DNA of 14,836 bases from an uncultured Flavobacteriales bacterium (GTDB lineage Bacteria; Bacteroidota; Bacteroidia; Flavobacteriales_D; Crocinitomicaceae). Below the pieces are notes generated by a model. That model was not told where the DNA came from. It did not search any database and saw only the letters and a list, made by a program, of their open reading frames with translations. Location of the stretch: NCBI GenBank assembly GCA_905479845.1, contig CAJQOB010000170.1, positions 1-14,836 of the forward strand. Reading direction: 5' to 3'. The position numbers and the translations under genes are program-made. Positions 13,114 to 14,836 of this stretch are shown here, one piece after another (position 1 is the first letter of the stretch; each line of letters opens with the position of its first letter).

Positions 13114-14040
13114 CTAGACTTCTTCTGCTAATAGTTTCGTCGATTCAAGAGAATCACGTTTTGCTTGACGTTCCATAATAATTGGAAGATACTCTTGTGT
13201 GATTGACATTAATTCATTTGGCGTAATTTCTAGACTCAAGCTGTCCTTCGCCTGCGTTACCCAAGGTCTTCCTTCACCATACGGATACTCACCAAAAATT
13301 ACTACAGGCGTTCCGTGAATCGAAATTTTCCCTTCTTCGATGACCCATTGATCTGCCCAATGATACAACCAGTTTGAATCATCTCTGTAAAGACGAACAC
13401 ATCCATGCGATGCGGGAAAACCAGGTAATGCGTATTGATGCATTCCTATACCTTCAAAGTTGTCTAAGTTAAAATACCAATCTAAAATCCACGACGAGTT
13501 GATAGTAGAGGTCGTTCTTTTCGATTTCCAGTTGGTAGCGAAAAGACCAACTGGCGTTGGCTTAAGTTTTCTTCCCAAACTCACTGGACCCCATTTAATC
13601 CGCTCACCATTTTCATACACTGCGAAAGCCTGCATGTAATGTGAAACGAAAAGAATCTTCTTTACATTTTCCAGCGCTTCAACTTTTTCTGGGAAAGGAG
13701 CGTACATGTCGATCCCTACTCCGATGGTATCAGGGAAAACAAGTGTATCAAGGTGCTTTAATCTCCAGCCATCAGTTCGATTAAGTACCATTAATGCCAT
13801 TAGCGTATCGCCAGACTCCAATGACTCAAGCCATGCAGTAGTATCTTTCGATGCCACTGCATGATAGTTGACGATCGGTTCTACTGGTACAACGATCGTT
13901 TCTTGAGGTTCTACACTTAAAGGAACCGCGATCGTTTGTTCAGCCGTTGCTGGAAAGAAGCGAAACACAAAAAACGAAGCAACTCCCAAAAAAAGAAGAA
14001 TACTAAAAATTTTGAATACGTTCTTTACTGTGTAATTCAT
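13114..14040 (-). CDS. L,D-transpeptidase (YkuD domain), 308 aa
   Basis: Periplasmic membrane-anchored enzyme that cross-links peptidoglycan stems (3-3 links) or attaches proteins to the wall. Residues 8-28 form a single signal-anchor helix. The YkuD domain covers about 126-250. KPTPVGLFATNW (160-171) is the usual pre-motif, and the catalytic motif is H201 and SHGCVRL with H212, C214 and R216. The family HG pair reads HQ here (GMHQYALPGFPASHGCVRL), a variant seen in some Gram-negative members. About 58 extra residues follow the domain. I start at ATG 14040, directly before the signal anchor. The ATG at 14124 would put 28 unlike residues first. GCGCA/TGCGC inverted arms (14054-14066) lie just upstream. 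Confidence 0.93.
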   Translation of the reverse strand: MNYTVKNVFKIFSILLFLGVASFFVFRFFPATAEQTIAVPLSVEPQETIVVPVEPIVNYHAVASKDTTAWLESLESGDTLMALMVLNRTDGWRLKHLDTLVFPDTIGVGIDMYAPFPEKVEALENVKKILFVSHYMQAFAVYENGERIKWGPVSLGRKLKPTPVGLFATNWKSKRTTSTINSSWILDWYFNLDNFEGIGMHQYALPGFPASHGCVRLYRDDSNWLYHWADQWVIEEGKISIHGTPVVIFGEYPYGEGRPWVTQAKDSLSLEITPNELMSITQEYLPIIMERQAKRDSLESTKLLAEEV

Positions 14041-14137
14041 CGTCTGAATATTCGCGCATAGTGCGCCATAAATGTAATACTCTACCTGCAAATAACGAAC
14101 CATTTCTGTCTTGAACTGATTCAAATTAAGCTCTCCG

Positions 14138-14836
14138 CTAAAGCATTCCCATCAAATCTTTCTTATTCAACTGCTTAAGAATGGTTGTGTCAGTGTGCAC
14201 CAAATCTTGAACTAGCTCATTCTTTCTAGATTGCAACTCCATGATTTTCTCTTCAATGGTATTTGGGGTGATCAATCGAACGGCTACAACCTTATTTTCT
14301 TGTCCAATTCGATGTGCTCGATCGATCGCCTGATTTTCAACCGCCGGATTCCACCATGGATCAATCAAGAATACGTATTCCGCTTTTGTTAGATTGAGCC
14401 CAGTTCCTCCAGCTTTCAAACTGATTAAAAACACGCGAACCTTATCATCGTTTTGGAAATCTTCAACTTGCTCTTCCCTCTTCTTCGTTTTCCCTGTAAG
14501 ATAGGCGTATTCAATCTCCTCTTTTTCCAAGGCCGATTTGACCAAGTCCAACATCCCCACAAATTGCGAAAAGACCAGAATCTTGTGATTGTCTTTCAAG
14601 GAATTGATTTGCTCCATCAGAACAGTCAATTTTGCAGATTCATCTCCATAATATTCATCATCCGAGAGCAATGCTGGAGAATTGCAAATCTGTCGCAACT
14701 TCATCAAGCCTTGTAAAACATGCAAACTGTTTCTATTGAGCGAATCGGCTGCCTGCTTATTAAGGTACAACTGGAATTCTTTCTTGTAGGCTTCGTACAC
14801 TCGTTTTTGCTCCAACCCCATTTCGCAATGCATAAC
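14138..14836 (-). CDS. SNF2-family DEAD/DEAH-like helicase, C-terminal part (5' end outside window)
   Basis: The C-terminal 232 residues of a SWI2/SNF2 ATPase; the frame is open to the right edge, so the N-terminal ATP-binding half is outside the window. Helicase motifs are IV (KILVFSQFVGMLDLV), V (FLISLKAGGTGLNL) and VI (QAIDRAHRIGQ), with FLIDPWWNPAVE between V and VI. These define the RecA-like second lobe. SNF2 proteins remodel protein-DNA complexes; bacterial RapA-like members act on RNA polymerase, but long bacterial SNF2 proteins often have unknown roles. The stop TAG is at 14138-14140, about 97 bp before the L,D-transpeptidase start. The Met at 14833 is internal, not a start. Confidence 0.93.
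   Translation of the reverse strand, partial: VMHCEMGLEQKRVYEAYKKEFQLYLNKQAADSLNRNSLHVLQGLMKLRQICNSPALLSDDEYYGDESAKLTVLMEQINSLKDNHKILVFSQFVGMLDLVKSALEKEEIEYAYLTGKTKKREEQVEDFQNDDKVRVFLISLKAGGTGLNLTKAEYVFLIDPWWNPAVENQAIDRAHRIGQENKVVAVRLITPNTIEEKIMELQSRKNELVQDLVHTDTTILKQLNKKDLMGML

Noticed and set aside
14068..14102. Possible promoter upstream of the L,D-transpeptidase (TACATTTA with TTTG upstream)
   Set aside because: The -7 box has a mismatch and the TTTG is only about 12 bp away, too close for the Bacteroidetes -33/-7 spacing.

Overview
This window is chromosomal DNA from a member of the Bacteroidota, most likely order Flavobacteriales (Crocinitomicaceae/Fluviicola-like). The family-level placement is an inference. 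Support comes from four perfect TAnnTTTG promoter boxes (the Bacteroidetes -7 element), the ftsX / DUF3098 / uppP / truB / queA gene order, paired cytochrome oxidase subunit III paralogues followed by small subunit IV, and moderately AT-rich coding DNA without clear Shine-Dalgarno sites. No mobile element, CRISPR array, tRNA or rRNA was seen.

Layout. At the left edge is the 3' tail of a plus-strand gene (2-115). It is followed by a minus-strand unknown lipoprotein (177-707) with its own terminator. A divergent intergenic region with a perfect 20-bp palindrome separates the lipoprotein from a plus-strand metallo-beta-lactamase-fold hydrolase (907-1560) and a GT4-type glycosyltransferase (1650-2771). 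Converging on the glycosyltransferase is a tightly packed minus-strand operon (8260 to 2764) for building the terminal oxidase. In transcription order it holds heme O synthase, two subunit III paralogues, subunit IV, two Sco-family proteins, a CtaM-like DUF420 protein, and a 56-residue two-helix membrane protein. Subunits I and II are not in the window.

Upstream of the oxidase operon lies about 300 bp with several inverted repeats. It leads on the plus strand into a 97-residue protein of unknown function (8569-8862). This gene shares a bidirectional terminator with minus-strand queA. From queA to the right edge everything is on the minus strand: queA (tRNA queuosine), truB (tRNA pseudouridine), uppP (undecaprenyl-PP phosphatase), a DUF3098 membrane protein, ftsX (division), an L,D-transpeptidase, and the C-terminal part of a SNF2-family helicase that runs off the window.

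How the genes fit together. The oxidase operon makes heme O, delivers copper, and supplies accessory subunits for a heme-copper oxidase. The right half links cell-wall lipid carrier recycling, division and peptidoglycan cross-linking with tRNA modification, a common housekeeping cluster in this phylum. The points most worth a second look are the large repeat-built insertions in both subunit III proteins, the small gene at the end of the oxidase operon, the Sco-like paralogue lacking the copper-ligand histidine, and the structured leader of the 97-residue gene, in which one inverted-repeat arm covers the start codon.
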